Part shown: positions 8,376 through 16,723 of the stretch, in pieces
How the letters are laid out: each line of letters starts with the position of its first letter
Position numbering within the stretch: the stretch's first letter is position 1
From: Streptomyces xanthochromogenes
GTDB lineage: Bacteria > Actinomycetota > Actinomycetes > Streptomycetales > Streptomycetaceae
DNA: 36,569 nt
Direction of reading: 5' to 3'
Assembly (NCBI RefSeq): GCF_014650455.1
Contig: NZ_BMUZ01000026.1
Location: 1 to 36,569, forward strand
Notes under the pieces: model-generated
Databases searched by the model: none
What the model was told of the DNA's origin: nothing
Seen by the model: only the letters and a program-made list of their open reading frames with translations
Made by a program: the position numbers and the translations under genes

Positions 8376-9631
8376 GCGCCCCGCTGCTGCTGTTCGTCGA
8401 GTCCAACACCACTGGTACGGGGCGCCAGTTCGCGCAGCGGGCGCGCGCGCTCGGTGCCGAGCCGGTGCTGCTGAGCGCCGACCCCGGCCGCTACCCGTAC
8501 GCGGCCGATGACGAGCTGCGCACGGTCGTCGTGGACACCGCGGACGGTGACGCGCTGTGGGCCGCCGTCCAGCGGCTCGCCGCCGGTGCGCGCGTCGCCG
8601 GTGTGCTGTCCAGCTCCGAGTACTACGTGGCCGCCGCCGCCGACCTGGCGGCGCGGCTCGGGCTGCCCGGGCCGTCCGCCGACGCGGTGCGTGCCTGCCG
8701 GGACAAGTCGGTGCAGCGCCGCACCCTGGCCGATGCGGGTGTGCCCGTCCCCCGGTTCTCGGTGGCCGGCACGGTCGCCGAAGCGGTCGCCGCCGCGCAG
8801 TGGCAGGGCGGCCCGGTGGTGGTCAAGCCGGTGCAGGGCTCCGGCAGCCTGGGTGTACGCCTGTGCCGCGACAGCGGTGAAGTCGTCGCCCACGCCGGGG
8901 AGTTGCTGTCCGCGACGGTCAATGAACGCGGGCTGCGCACACCCGCCCGGGTCCTGGTGGAGCAGTACCTCACCGGGTCCGAGTTCTCCGTCGAGGTGTT
9001 CGGTGAGCAGGTCGTCGTGACCGTCGCCAAGCACGTCGGTGAACCGCCGGTCTTCGTGGAGACCGGTCACGACGTGCCGGCCGTGCTGCCCGCACCCGAG
9101 GCCGCCGCACTGGCCGACAGCGCCGTGCACGCCGTGAAGGCGCTCGGCCTCGGCTGGGGCGCCGCCCACGTCGAGCTCCGCCTCGACGGCGGCGTGGCCC
9201 GTGTCATCGAGGTCAACCCGCGCCTGGCCGGCGGCATGATCCCGGAACTGGTGCGCCGCGCCCGGGGCATCGACCTCGTCGGCGCCCAGGTGCGCGCCGG
9301 ACTCGGCCTGCCCGTCGAGCTCATCGGCACGAGCGGCACCGCGGGAGCGGCCTCCATCAGGTTCCTCACCGCGGACGGCGACGCCGTCCTCGGGGACACC
9401 GACGCCGCCGAGGCCGCCGCCCTCGCCGTGCCCGGTGCCGTGGACGCCGCCCTCTACCGCCCGCCCGGCACCCGGGTCGGCCCTGCCGAGGACTTCCGCG
9501 GCCGGCTCGGCCACGTCATCGCCGTCGCCGACCGCCCCGAGGAGTCGGCGCGAGCGGCCGACACCGCCCGCTCCCTCGGACTGGCCACCGCCCTGGAACA
9601 CGCCTCGGTGAAGGAGGAGATGCCGGTATGA
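8372..9631 (+). CDS. ATP-grasp ligase of the diaminobutyrate operon
   Basis: This 419-residue protein of the ATP-grasp superfamily has an N-terminal Rossmann-like preATP-grasp part (1-110). The ATP-binding strand and glycine loop VVVKPVQGSGSLGV lies at about 149-162, a VEQYL segment at about 200, and the metal-binding VIEVNPRLAGGM at about 287-298. These enzymes join a carboxylate to an amine via acyl phosphate. The gene overlaps both neighbours by ATGA, between the PLP synthase and the lyase homologue, so it should act in the same pathway. Its role is not explained by the simple kinase, PLP enzyme and lyase scheme. It might amidate or protect an intermediate, or make a dipeptide. I recall ATP-grasp and lyase modules occurring together in such clusters but cannot verify this here. 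Confidence 0.85.
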   Translation: MSAPLLLFVESNTTGTGRQFAQRARALGAEPVLLSADPGRYPYAADDELRTVVVDTADGDALWAAVQRLAAGARVAGVLSSSEYYVAAAADLAARLGLPGPSADAVRACRDKSVQRRTLADAGVPVPRFSVAGTVAEAVAAAQWQGGPVVVKPVQGSGSLGVRLCRDSGEVVAHAGELLSATVNERGLRTPARVLVEQYLTGSEFSVEVFGEQVVVTVAKHVGEPPVFVETGHDVPAVLPAPEAAALADSAVHAVKALGLGWGAAHVELRLDGGVARVIEVNPRLAGGMIPELVRRARGIDLVGAQVRAGLGLPVELIGTSGTAGAASIRFLTADGDAVLGDTDAAEAAALAVPGAVDAALYRPPGTRVGPAEDFRGRLGHVIAVADRPEESARAADTARSLGLATALEHASVKEEMPV

Positions 9632-11139
9632 CGACTCCGTCGCAGGCCGTCGGAGCCGGAGGAGTGGACACCGGGCGGCTGCGCACCGCTCTGGACGCCC
9701 GCGCCCACCGCATCGTCTACGACCAGTACCGGCCCGGCGCCGACGACCCGATCGGGCAGGAGCTGCGGCTGATCAGCGAGGTGGACCGGGCCCACCTGGT
9801 CATGCTCGCCGAGCGCGGCATCGTGGACACCGCCCGTGCCGGGGCGCTCCTCGCCACCATCGACACCCTGCGCGCCGACGACTTCGCGGCCGTCCGGGAC
9901 CGCCCCATGCCGCGCGGGCTGTATCTGGCGTACGAGGGCTGGCTCGTGGACCGGCTCGGCCAGGAGACCGGCGGCGTGCTGCACACCGGCCGCTCCCGCA
10001 ACGACCTCAACGCCACCACCGTACGGCTGCGGGTACGCGGCCCCTACGGCCAACTGGTCTCCGAGGTAATGGAGTTGGCGGAGGTCCTGCTCGACCGGGC
10101 CGAGCGGTACCGGGACGTCACCATGCCCGCCTACACGCACGGCCAGCCCGCGGTGCCGATCAGCTACGGGCACTACCTGTGCGGAGTCGCCGGCGCGGTC
10201 CTGCGCTCGGCGGAGGCACTGCTCGACGCGGGGCGCGAGATCGACGTCAACCCGCTCGGCGCGGGCGCCGTCGGCGGCACCTCCGTGCCCGTCGACCCCG
10301 GCCGCACCGGCGAACTCCTCGGTTTCACCGGGGTGGCCCCGAACTCGGTCGACGCCGTCGCCTCCCGTGACTTCGCGCTGCGCATGCTGTCGGCCGCGGC
10401 CGTGCTGGGTGTCCTCATGGCCCGGATCGCGCGCGACCTGACCTGGTGGACCACCGAGGAGTTCGGGCTGCTGCGGATGGCCGACGACCTGGTCGGCTCC
10501 AGTTCGATGATGCCGCAGAAGCGCAACCCCTTCCTGCTGGAGCACGTCCAGGGCCGCTCCAGTGCCGCGCTGGCCGGCTTCACGGGTGCCGCCACCGCCA
10601 TGTCCACCGCCGGCTACACCAACGCCATCGCCGTCGGCACCGAGGCCGTACGGCACCTGTGGCCGGGCCTCGCCGGGACCGAGGAGGCGGCGACCCTGCT
10701 GCGGCTCGTCGTCGCCGGCGCCGAACCCGATCGCGCGCGCATGACGGCCCGGGCCCGGGACGGCTTCACCTCCGCCACCTACCTCGCCGAACGCCTCGTC
10801 GTGGACGGCATGCCCTTCCGCACCGCCCACCACCTCGTCGGCGAGACCGTCCTCGCCGCCCTGGACGGCGGCCTCCCGCTGTCCGAGGCGGCCCGCGCAC
10901 AGCCCGCCGTGGCCGAGGCCGCCGCCGGATACCCCGCGGACTGGCTGGACCCGGAGACGGTCGCCGCGGCCTGCGCCCACGGCGGGGGCCCCGGCGGCGC
11001 CGCGCCCGACGCCGCCCTGACCCGGGCCCGCGCGGAACTCGCCTCCGCCAGGCGGGAGTTCGGGGACCGCCAGGCACGCTGGGCCGACGCCGCCGACCGG
11101 CTGACCGACGAGGTGGCCAAGGTGATGACGGTCCGATGA
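9628..11139 (+). CDS. Argininosuccinate lyase homologue (fumarate-releasing step of diaminobutyrate synthesis)
   Basis: This 503-residue member of the fumarase/aspartase superfamily is close to argininosuccinate lyase. The signature loop GSSSMMPQKRNP lies at about 290-301 and carries the catalytic serine and lysine. HTGRSRNDLNATTVR in the N-terminal third and a THGQPA-type histidine segment are also clear. AAGGAGGA lies about 10 bases before the ATG, and the start overlaps the preceding stop by four bases. In a peptide cluster rather than an arginine operon, the likely job is beta-elimination of fumarate from an aspartate adduct to leave the free 3-amino group of 2,3-diaminobutyrate, as proposed for the lyase homologues of friulimicin and pacidamycin clusters. 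A housekeeping argH role is less likely, because no other arginine gene is present. Confidence 0.88.
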   Translation: MTTPSQAVGAGGVDTGRLRTALDARAHRIVYDQYRPGADDPIGQELRLISEVDRAHLVMLAERGIVDTARAGALLATIDTLRADDFAAVRDRPMPRGLYLAYEGWLVDRLGQETGGVLHTGRSRNDLNATTVRLRVRGPYGQLVSEVMELAEVLLDRAERYRDVTMPAYTHGQPAVPISYGHYLCGVAGAVLRSAEALLDAGREIDVNPLGAGAVGGTSVPVDPGRTGELLGFTGVAPNSVDAVASRDFALRMLSAAAVLGVLMARIARDLTWWTTEEFGLLRMADDLVGSSSMMPQKRNPFLLEHVQGRSSAALAGFTGAATAMSTAGYTNAIAVGTEAVRHLWPGLAGTEEAATLLRLVVAGAEPDRARMTARARDGFTSATYLAERLVVDGMPFRTAHHLVGETVLAALDGGLPLSEAARAQPAVAEAAAGYPADWLDPETVAAACAHGGGPGGAAPDAALTRARAELASARREFGDRQARWADAADRLTDEVAKVMTVR

Positions 11140-12515
11140 ACACCGCCACCGCCGCCCCGCCACGGCCGCGCGGCGGACTCCTGGGCCAACGGGACTTCCG
11201 GCTGCTGTGGGCGGGCGAGACCATGAGCCGGTTCGGCAGCAACATCACCGGTGTGGCCATGCCGCTGGCCGCCGTCGTCAGCCTCGACGCGAGCACCTTC
11301 TGGGTGAGCGCGCTGGCCGCCGCCGCCTGGCTGCCCTGGCTGCTGGTCGGCCTGCCCGCCGGAGCCTGGGTGGACCGGCTGCCGCGCCGCCCGCTGATGC
11401 TGGTCTGCAACCTGGGCTCGCTGGTGCTGCTGGCCAGCGTGCCCGCGGCGGCCTGGCTGGACGTCCTGACCATGACCCAGCTCATGGTGGTCGCGCTGCT
11501 CACCGGGCTCGCGAACGTGTTCTTCTCCATCGCCTACCGGGTCTACCTGCCCTCCGTCGTCCGCCGCGAGGACCTCGCCGAGGCCAACGCCAAGCTCCAG
11601 GGCAGCGAGTCGGCGGCCCAGCTCGCCGGGCTCGGCGGCGGCGGCATGCTGGCCGGGCTGTTCGGCGCGGTCAGCGGTCTCCTCGTCGACGCCGCGACCT
11701 TCCTCGCCTCCACCCTGTGCCTGCTCGGCATCCGCAGCACCGAACCCCGCCCCGAGGCGCCGGCCGTGCCCCGGCCGCTGCGCCAAGAGGTGCGTGACGG
11801 CCTGCACTACACGCTGCGCGATCCCTACCTGCGCGTCCTCACCGCCTACGGCACCGTCACCAACCTGCTGCTCACCGGCTACCAGGCCCTCCTCACCGTC
11901 TTCCTGGTCCGTGACCTGGGCGTCGGCGCGTCCGCGGTGGGCTGGCTGCTCGCCGGCGCCAGCGTCGGAGGCCTGCTCGGCGCCGTCGTCGCGGGGTCCC
12001 TCTCGCGGCGGTTCGGCTCCGCCCGCGGCATGCTGCTGTGCAAGTTCGCCACCGCGCCGTTCGGCCTGCTCGTACCGCTGGCCGAACCGGGGTGGCGGGT
12101 CGTCCTGCTCGCCCTCGGCGGGGCGGTGCTCGCCCTGGGCGTGGTGTCCGCCAACGTCATCCAGGGCACGTTCCGTCAGCAGTACTGCCCGCCGCACCTG
12201 CTGGGCCGGATCACGGCGAGCATGTCGGTCGCCAACTTCGGTGCCATTCCCGTGGGTTCGCTCCTCGGCGGCATCCTGGGCAGCGCTCTCGGCGTGCGGC
12301 CCGCGCTGTGGATGCTCACCGGCGGCCTCGCGGTCAGCTCCGCGCTGCTGCTGGCCGGACCGCTGCGCGCCCGCCGCGACCTGCCGACCGAACCACCGCT
12401 CCCAAAAGGGGAGTTGAGGTGTTCCGTCACGCCGCCGGCGCGCACGTCGCCGGGTGCGGAGCGTGATGCCTCCGACGGCGGTCCGCGCCGTCATCCATCA
12501 GGAAGAGGTCGGTGA
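11136..12515 (+). CDS. MFS transporter, probable peptide exporter
   Basis: This 459-residue integral membrane protein has about 12 hydrophobic segments, an N-terminal MFS motif region (LLWAGETMSRFGSNI) and the loop DRLPRRPLM after helix 2. It resembles the EntS-like/MFS_3 group of actinobacterial exporters. A hydrophilic C-terminal tail of about 45 residues is cytoplasmic. The start overlaps the lyase stop (ATGA). As the exporter in the operon it probably secretes the finished peptide and may give self-resistance. Substrate cannot be read from the sequence. Confidence 0.85.
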   Translation: MNTATAAPPRPRGGLLGQRDFRLLWAGETMSRFGSNITGVAMPLAAVVSLDASTFWVSALAAAAWLPWLLVGLPAGAWVDRLPRRPLMLVCNLGSLVLLASVPAAAWLDVLTMTQLMVVALLTGLANVFFSIAYRVYLPSVVRREDLAEANAKLQGSESAAQLAGLGGGGMLAGLFGAVSGLLVDAATFLASTLCLLGIRSTEPRPEAPAVPRPLRQEVRDGLHYTLRDPYLRVLTAYGTVTNLLLTGYQALLTVFLVRDLGVGASAVGWLLAGASVGGLLGAVVAGSLSRRFGSARGMLLCKFATAPFGLLVPLAEPGWRVVLLALGGAVLALGVVSANVIQGTFRQQYCPPHLLGRITASMSVANFGAIPVGSLLGGILGSALGVRPALWMLTGGLAVSSALLLAGPLRARRDLPTEPPLPKGELRCSVTPPARTSPGAERDASDGGPRRHPSGRGR

Positions 12516-12522
12516 GTGACCC

Positions 12523-13317
12523 ATGAGCGGTTCTCCGTCCGCGAGCGCCACCCTGCTCCACCCGGCGGCTCCACCGGGACGGCCCCTGCCCCAGCCCGGC
12601 TCCCTGGACCTCTATCTCATCAGGGTCCCGGACATCCGCGGCGCCGCCCTCGACACCGCGGTACTGGACCCGACCGAACGGCATCGCGCCGCCGAACTGG
12701 CGCACGCCGACGACCGGATTCGCTTCACCACGGCCCATCTGGCGCTGCGCCGACTGCTCGGCACCTACCTCGACACCCGGCCGCAGGACATCCGCTACGG
12801 CCGCGAGACCTGTCCGTGCTGCGGCGGTCCGCACGGCCGGCCCACCGTCCTGGGCGCGAGCCGCGAACTGCACTTCTCGCTCTCGCACCGGGGCGATCTC
12901 GTGCTCATGGGAACGGCGGTGGCCCCCATCGGCGTGGACGTGGACCTGATCACCGACCCCGGCAGCGCCGCCGAACTCGCCGCGATGCTGCACCCGGCCG
13001 AACAGGCGGAGATCGCGGCCCTGCCACCCGTCCGCCGCCCCCGCGAACTGGCTCGCCTCTGGACCCGTAAGGAGGCCTACCTCAAGGGTCTCGGCACCGG
13101 CCTCGGCCGTGACCCGGCTGCCGACTACGTGGGCTCCGGTAGTCCGAACGGCCCCTGTCCGCCGCCCGGTTGGACCGTCCTCGACATCCCCGTGGACCGC
13201 GGATACGCGGCGGCAGTGGCCGTCCACGGCGCCCTGACGATCGCGGCGCCCCGCGTCAGCCGGCTCTCGGACCACGACATCCGCGACGGCCCGCCCGGCG
13301 GCACGGGAAGGCGCTGA
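12523..13317 (+). CDS. Sfp-type 4'-phosphopantetheinyl transferase
   Basis: This 264-residue Sfp/AcpS-superfamily enzyme attaches phosphopantetheine from coenzyme A to the serine of carrier domains. The magnesium and CoA motifs are visible as IGVDVDLI (about 136-143) and WTRKEAYLKGLGTGL (about 180-194, with the catalytic Lys-Glu). FSLSHRGDLV precedes them as in the family. The ATG at 12523 lies seven bases after the exporter stop, with a GGAAGAGG stretch further upstream. It would activate the NRPS carriers at Ser666 and Ser1715. It closes the cluster on this side, because the next gene is convergent and unrelated. Confidence 0.9.
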   Translation: MSGSPSASATLLHPAAPPGRPLPQPGSLDLYLIRVPDIRGAALDTAVLDPTERHRAAELAHADDRIRFTTAHLALRRLLGTYLDTRPQDIRYGRETCPCCGGPHGRPTVLGASRELHFSLSHRGDLVLMGTAVAPIGVDVDLITDPGSAAELAAMLHPAEQAEIAALPPVRRPRELARLWTRKEAYLKGLGTGLGRDPAADYVGSGSPNGPCPPPGWTVLDIPVDRGYAAAVAVHGALTIAAPRVSRLSDHDIRDGPPGGTGRR

Positions 13318-13319
13318 CA

Positions 13320-13346
13320 CCGCCCCCGGATGCCGTCCGGGGGCGG
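13320..13346. terminator. Bidirectional terminator between the PPTase gene and the chitin oxidase gene
   Basis: An 11-bp perfect stem (13320-13330 with 13336-13346) has a 5-base loop TGCCG. It sits in the 50-bp gap between two convergent genes. Confidence 0.7.
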
Positions 13347-13367
13347 GCAGCACCTCGCCGTGCCGGT

Positions 13368-14240
13368 TCAGTCGCGGCGGCGGCGCAGGAGGAGGAAGCC
13401 GCCGCCCGCCACGCCGGCGGCGGAGGCCGCGGCCAGGGCCTGGGGGGCGGCCGAGCCGCCGGTGGAGGCGGAGGAGGCGGCCGGGGCGGCCGCGGGGGTG
13501 GTGGCGGCCACCGGGTCGCCGCCGTGGCCGTGGTGGCTCACCATGGAGTGGGCGGCTCCCGCGGTGATCTTCTGCTCGGTGGGCGCCGCGGCGGCCTTCG
13601 CGGCGCCGCCGTACACCACGTCCGAGCAGCTGTAGAACGCCTCCGGGCTGTCGTCGCGCTGCCAGACCTTGTAGATGATGTGGCGGCCGGTGCGGGTCGG
13701 CAGCGTACCGGTGAAGTTGTAGTAGCCGTCTGTCGCGGTGCGCGGGGTCTGGTAGGTGGCCACGGGGGTGTTGTCCAGGTCGGACCACTTCAGCGGCTTC
13801 GTCGGGTCGAAGCCCTGCTTGGTGATGTAGACGGTCATCGTGCCCGAATGGGCCGCCGTGGCACGGAACTTGAAGTCGAACTTGCCCGCCGCGACGCTGG
13901 TGGACGGCCAGTCGGAACGGGCCCAGTCCAGCGCACGGTACTTGTCGCGGTTCGCCGAGCACAGTTTGCCGTCGGGGATGAGCTGGCGGGACTGGCCGTT
14001 GGCGTTGGCGATGTTCACCTCGTTCCAGTCGTAGAGCGGCTGGGTGCCCGAGTCGGCCACGAGGTCCTTGCACACCTGCGACACCGGGTGCTCCGGGCCC
14101 TCGGCGTAACAGGCGGCGATCCGGCTGACCGGGTTGAACATGGCCCCGTGCGCGGAGGCGGCGGTGGGGGTGAGGCAGAGGAGCGTCAGGGAGGTGGCCC
14201 CGAGGACACCCAGGGACGCTGCGGTGCGGCGAGCGGACAT
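13368..14240 (-). CDS. Secreted AA10 lytic polysaccharide monooxygenase (chitin/cellulose-active)
   Basis: This 290-residue protein has a signal peptide ending TAASA at residue 30, so the mature protein begins with His31. The His brace is His31 plus His131 in ATAAHSG. The conserved GRHIIYKVWQR and EAFYSCSDV stretches (about 186-208) are typical of AA10 enzymes that cut crystalline chitin or cellulose by copper-dependent oxidation. The ATG at 14240 is preceded by AAGGAG. After the catalytic domain comes an Ala/Thr/Ser linker with a His-rich patch (HSMVSHHGHGGD, about 231-242), then a weakly hydrophobic end and an RRRRD tail that could anchor the protein in the membrane or wall. No carbohydrate-binding module is present. 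A DasR-type operator lies upstream. Confidence 0.92.
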   Translation of the reverse strand: MSARRTAASLGVLGATSLTLLCLTPTAASAHGAMFNPVSRIAACYAEGPEHPVSQVCKDLVADSGTQPLYDWNEVNIANANGQSRQLIPDGKLCSANRDKYRALDWARSDWPSTSVAAGKFDFKFRATAAHSGTMTVYITKQGFDPTKPLKWSDLDNTPVATYQTPRTATDGYYNFTGTLPTRTGRHIIYKVWQRDDSPEAFYSCSDVVYGGAAKAAAAPTEQKITAGAAHSMVSHHGHGGDPVAATTPAAAPAASSASTGGSAAPQALAAASAAGVAGGGFLLLRRRRD

Positions 14241-14367
14241 GCGAGTGCTCCTTGATCGTGGGGAGGCGGGCGGCCACGGCGGCCGTGCCGTCGCGGCCCG
14301 CGGCAGGGCAGGACGGAGCACGGGCGCGCCAAGTCGCCCTTGGGTAGCGGTACTTGGCAGACTGGCA

Positions 14368-14381
14368 TTGGTCTGGACCAA
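14368..14381. promoter_or_regulatory. Candidate DasR-responsive element (dre) upstream of the chitin oxidase gene
   Basis: TTGGTCTGGACCAA has perfect 6-bp arms (TTGGTC/GACCAA) around two bases. It resembles the DasR consensus ACTGGTCTAGACCACT, and its reverse strand reads like the TGGTCCAGACC boxes in Streptomyces chitinase promoters. It lies about 130 bp upstream of the oxidase start. Repression relieved by glucosamine-6-phosphate is the expected logic. Binding is inferred. Confidence 0.7.
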
Positions 14382-14393
14382 GCCGCAAGAGGG

Positions 14394-14564
14394 CTACGCC
14401 TTCCGGTCGGGCGTCGTGCGGTCGGCATCCTGCGGGGTGGCCACCGGGCGTATCGCCAACCCGAAGGCCCGGTACGGCTCGTAGAGACGTGTACCGGCGT
14501 GGTCCAGGGCCTGGGCCAGGACGATGCCGGTGAGGGCGCGGAAGGCGCCCGCGGCCGGCCGCAC
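14394..14564 (-). CDS. Possible small orphan ORF or gene remnant (56 aa)
   Basis: This open frame has strongly G/C third positions and a plausible protein. It contains a helical stretch GIVLAQALDHAG followed by TRLYEPYRAFGLAI and a polar tail. The GTG at 14564 is the only start that avoids reading through the dispersed GC-rich repeat at 14591-14605, but no ribosome binding site precedes it. It sits just upstream of the dre site and in the same direction as the chitin oxidase gene. I do not recognise the family. It may be a real small protein or the 3' remnant of a decayed gene. Confidence 0.35.
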   Translation of the reverse strand: MRPAAGAFRALTGIVLAQALDHAGTRLYEPYRAFGLAIRPVATPQDADRTTPDRKA

Positions 14565-14590
14565 AAGGGCCGCAGGTGGAGGCGGGTTCG

Positions 14591-14605
14591 AGGGGCGCGG
14601 GGAAC
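14591..14605 (-). repeat. Dispersed intergenic element, copy 1
   Basis: AGGGGCGCGGGGAAC is the reverse complement of the GTTCCCCGCGCCCC element found at 30635-30649 and 32866-32880. All copies are between genes. I recall this sequence as frequent in Streptomyces intergenic DNA. Confidence 0.6.
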
Positions 14606-14704
14606 CGCGGGCGGGGCCGCGGGGGCGGGCCACCCAGGGCGGGAGGGGCATGGGCCCGGACAGTAGAGTGCGGGTCCAGACGCCGCCCGACCCCCGAGGT
14701 ATCC

Positions 14705-15973
14705 GTGAACCACCCCCGCACCCCGCACCCCGACGTCACCGTCGTCGGCATCGGGGCCGATGGATGGGGCGGGCTCGGGGGCGCCGCCCGGGCGCTGCTC
14801 GGGGCCGCCGAGGTGCTCGTGGGAGGGGCGCGGCAGCTCGCGCTCCTGCCGAAGGACGCGTGCCGCGGGGAGCGCGTCGCCTGGCCCTCGCCCCTGCGGC
14901 CCGCGGTGCCGGAGCTGATCGCGGCCCACACCGGGCGCCGCATCGCCGTTCTGGCCAGCGGTGACCCCATGTTCTACGGGATCGGCCGCACCCTCACCGA
15001 GGTGCTCGGCACCCCGCCCCGCGTCCTCCCGCACCCCTCGTCCGTCGCCTACGCCTGTGCCCGGCTCGGCTGGGCCGTGGAGGAGACCGAAGTCGTGACC
15101 GCCGTCGGGCGGCCCCTCCCCCGGGTCGCCGCCGCCCTGCACCACGGCCGGCGCCTGCTGGTGCTCAGCGCCGGAGCCGGCACCCCCGCCGAGGTCGCCG
15201 CGCTGCTGTGCGACCGCGGGTTCGGGCCCAGCCGGATGTGGGTGCTCGACCAACTCGGGTCCGAGGACGAGCAGTGCCGGGACGGCGTCGCCGAGGCCTG
15301 GGACGAGCCCGCCCACGACGCGCTCAACGTCGTCGCCGTCGACTGCCGCCGCGCCCCCGGCGCCCCCCGGCTCGGTGCCGTGCCGGGTCTGCCCGACGCG
15401 GCGTACGAGCACGACGGGCAGCTCACCAAGCGGCACGTCCGCGCCGCCACGCTCGGCGCGCTCGCGCCCGCGCCCGGCGAGCTGCTCTGGGACATCGGCG
15501 GGGGCTCCGGCTCGATCGCCGTGGAGTGGATGCGTACGCACCCGTCCTGCCGGGCCTTCAGCGTCGAGCGGGACCCGGTTCGCGCCGACCGCATCCGGCG
15601 CAATGCCGAGCGGCTCGGTGTGCCCGGCCTCGGGGTGGTCCTCGGCGGTGCGCCCGGTGCGCTCGGTCAACTCCCGCCCCCCGACGCCGTGTTCATCGGC
15701 GGCGGGCTCACCGCGCCCGGGCTGCTGGACGCCTGCTGGGACGCGCTGCCCGTCGGCGGGCGGCTCGTCGCCAACACCGTCACGATCGAGTCCGAGGCGC
15801 TGCTCGCCGAGTGGTACCGGCGTCACGGCGGCGACCTCGTCCGGCTCGCCGTCGCGCACGCCGTGCCGGTCGGCACCTTCACGGGCTGGCGCCAGGCTAT
15901 GCCGGTCACCCAGTGGGCGGTGGCCAAGGCCGGACCCGTCCCCCTCAACCCCCCTCCAGGAGACGACAGATGA
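14705..15973 (+). CDS. cobL: Precorrin-6Y C5,15-methyltransferase (decarboxylating), CbiE-CbiT fusion
   Basis: This 422-residue bifunctional enzyme converts precorrin-6Y to precorrin-8 by methylating C5 and C15 and decarboxylating the ring C acetate. The N-terminal CbiE-like tetrapyrrole methylase (about 1-210) has VTVVGIGADGWGGL at its start and a LASGDPMFYGIG motif. The C-terminal CbiT-like Rossmann methylase has the SAM loop WDIGGGSGSIAVEWMR at about 262-277. The GTG at 14705 is chosen because the protein begins right before the conserved first strand; the frame is open upstream without conserved sequence. The stop overlaps the cobM start by ATGA, so the two are co-translated. Confidence 0.93.
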   Translation: MNHPRTPHPDVTVVGIGADGWGGLGGAARALLGAAEVLVGGARQLALLPKDACRGERVAWPSPLRPAVPELIAAHTGRRIAVLASGDPMFYGIGRTLTEVLGTPPRVLPHPSSVAYACARLGWAVEETEVVTAVGRPLPRVAAALHHGRRLLVLSAGAGTPAEVAALLCDRGFGPSRMWVLDQLGSEDEQCRDGVAEAWDEPAHDALNVVAVDCRRAPGAPRLGAVPGLPDAAYEHDGQLTKRHVRAATLGALAPAPGELLWDIGGGSGSIAVEWMRTHPSCRAFSVERDPVRADRIRRNAERLGVPGLGVVLGGAPGALGQLPPPDAVFIGGGLTAPGLLDACWDALPVGGRLVANTVTIESEALLAEWYRRHGGDLVRLAVAHAVPVGTFTGWRQAMPVTQWAVAKAGPVPLNPPPGDDR

Positions 15974-16713
15974 CCGTGTACTTCATCGGCGCGGGGCCCG
16001 GTGCCGCCGACCTGATCACGGTGCGCGGCGCCCGTACGCTCGCCTCCTGCCAGGTCTGCCTGTACGCGGGCAGCCTGGTGCCGCGCGAGCTGCTCGCGGA
16101 GTGCCCCGAAGGCGCCCGTCTCGTCGACACCGCGCAGCTCAACCTGGAGGAGATCACCGGGGAGCTGGTGCGCGCCCACGAGGCGGGCCACGACGTGGCG
16201 CGGCTGCACTCGGGCGACCCGTCGGTGTTCAGCGCGGTCGCCGAGCAGATGCGGCGCCTGGACGCGGCCGGGGTGCCCTACGAGGTCGTGCCGGGGGTGC
16301 CCGCGTTCGCCGCGGCGGCGGCCGCCCTCAAGCGGGAGCTCACCGTGCCGACCGTGGGCCAGACCGTCATCCTGACCCGCGTCGCGCAGCGCGCCACCGC
16401 CATGCCCGAGGGCGAGGACCTCGCGACCCTCGGGCGCAGCGGCGCTCTGCTCGTGCTGCACCTCGCCACCGGATACGTCGACCGTGTCGTCGAAGAGCTG
16501 CTGCCGCACTATGGGGCCGACTGCCCCGCAGCCGTCGTCGCCTTCGCCTCACGGCCCGAGGAGGTCGTGCTGCGCGGCACCCTGTCCGACATCGCGGGAC
16601 AGGTGAAGGACGCCGGGATCGTGCGGACCGCCGTCATTCTGGTGGGGCGGACGCTGGGCGCGGCCGAGTTCCGGGACAGCCATCTGTACTCCGCCGACCG
16701 CCACCGCTGCTGA
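15970..16713 (+). CDS. cobM: Precorrin-4 C11-methyltransferase
   Basis: This 247-residue tetrapyrrole methylase transfers a methyl from SAM to C11 of precorrin-4. The glycine-rich N-terminus VYFIGAGPGAADLITVRG, the LHSGDPSVFSA loop and the PGVPAFAAAAAAL stretch are typical of CobM/CbiF. Its ATG overlaps the cobL stop. Its end is only 10 bp from the end of the convergent cbiD gene, with no obvious hairpin between them. Confidence 0.93.
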   Translation: MTVYFIGAGPGAADLITVRGARTLASCQVCLYAGSLVPRELLAECPEGARLVDTAQLNLEEITGELVRAHEAGHDVARLHSGDPSVFSAVAEQMRRLDAAGVPYEVVPGVPAFAAAAAALKRELTVPTVGQTVILTRVAQRATAMPEGEDLATLGRSGALLVLHLATGYVDRVVEELLPHYGADCPAAVVAFASRPEEVVLRGTLSDIAGQVKDAGIVRTAVILVGRTLGAAEFRDSHLYSADRHRC

Positions 16714-16723
16714 GGACGACGGC

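Noticed and set aside
9628..11139. Housekeeping argininosuccinate lyase (argH)
   Set aside because: It is tightly coupled to the kinase, PLP enzyme and ATP-grasp genes in a peptide cluster, with no arginine biosynthesis genes around.
12427..14970. Minus-strand open frame of 847 codons
   Set aside because: It runs through the PPTase gene, the chitin oxidase gene in another frame and intergenic repeats. No domain is recognisable.
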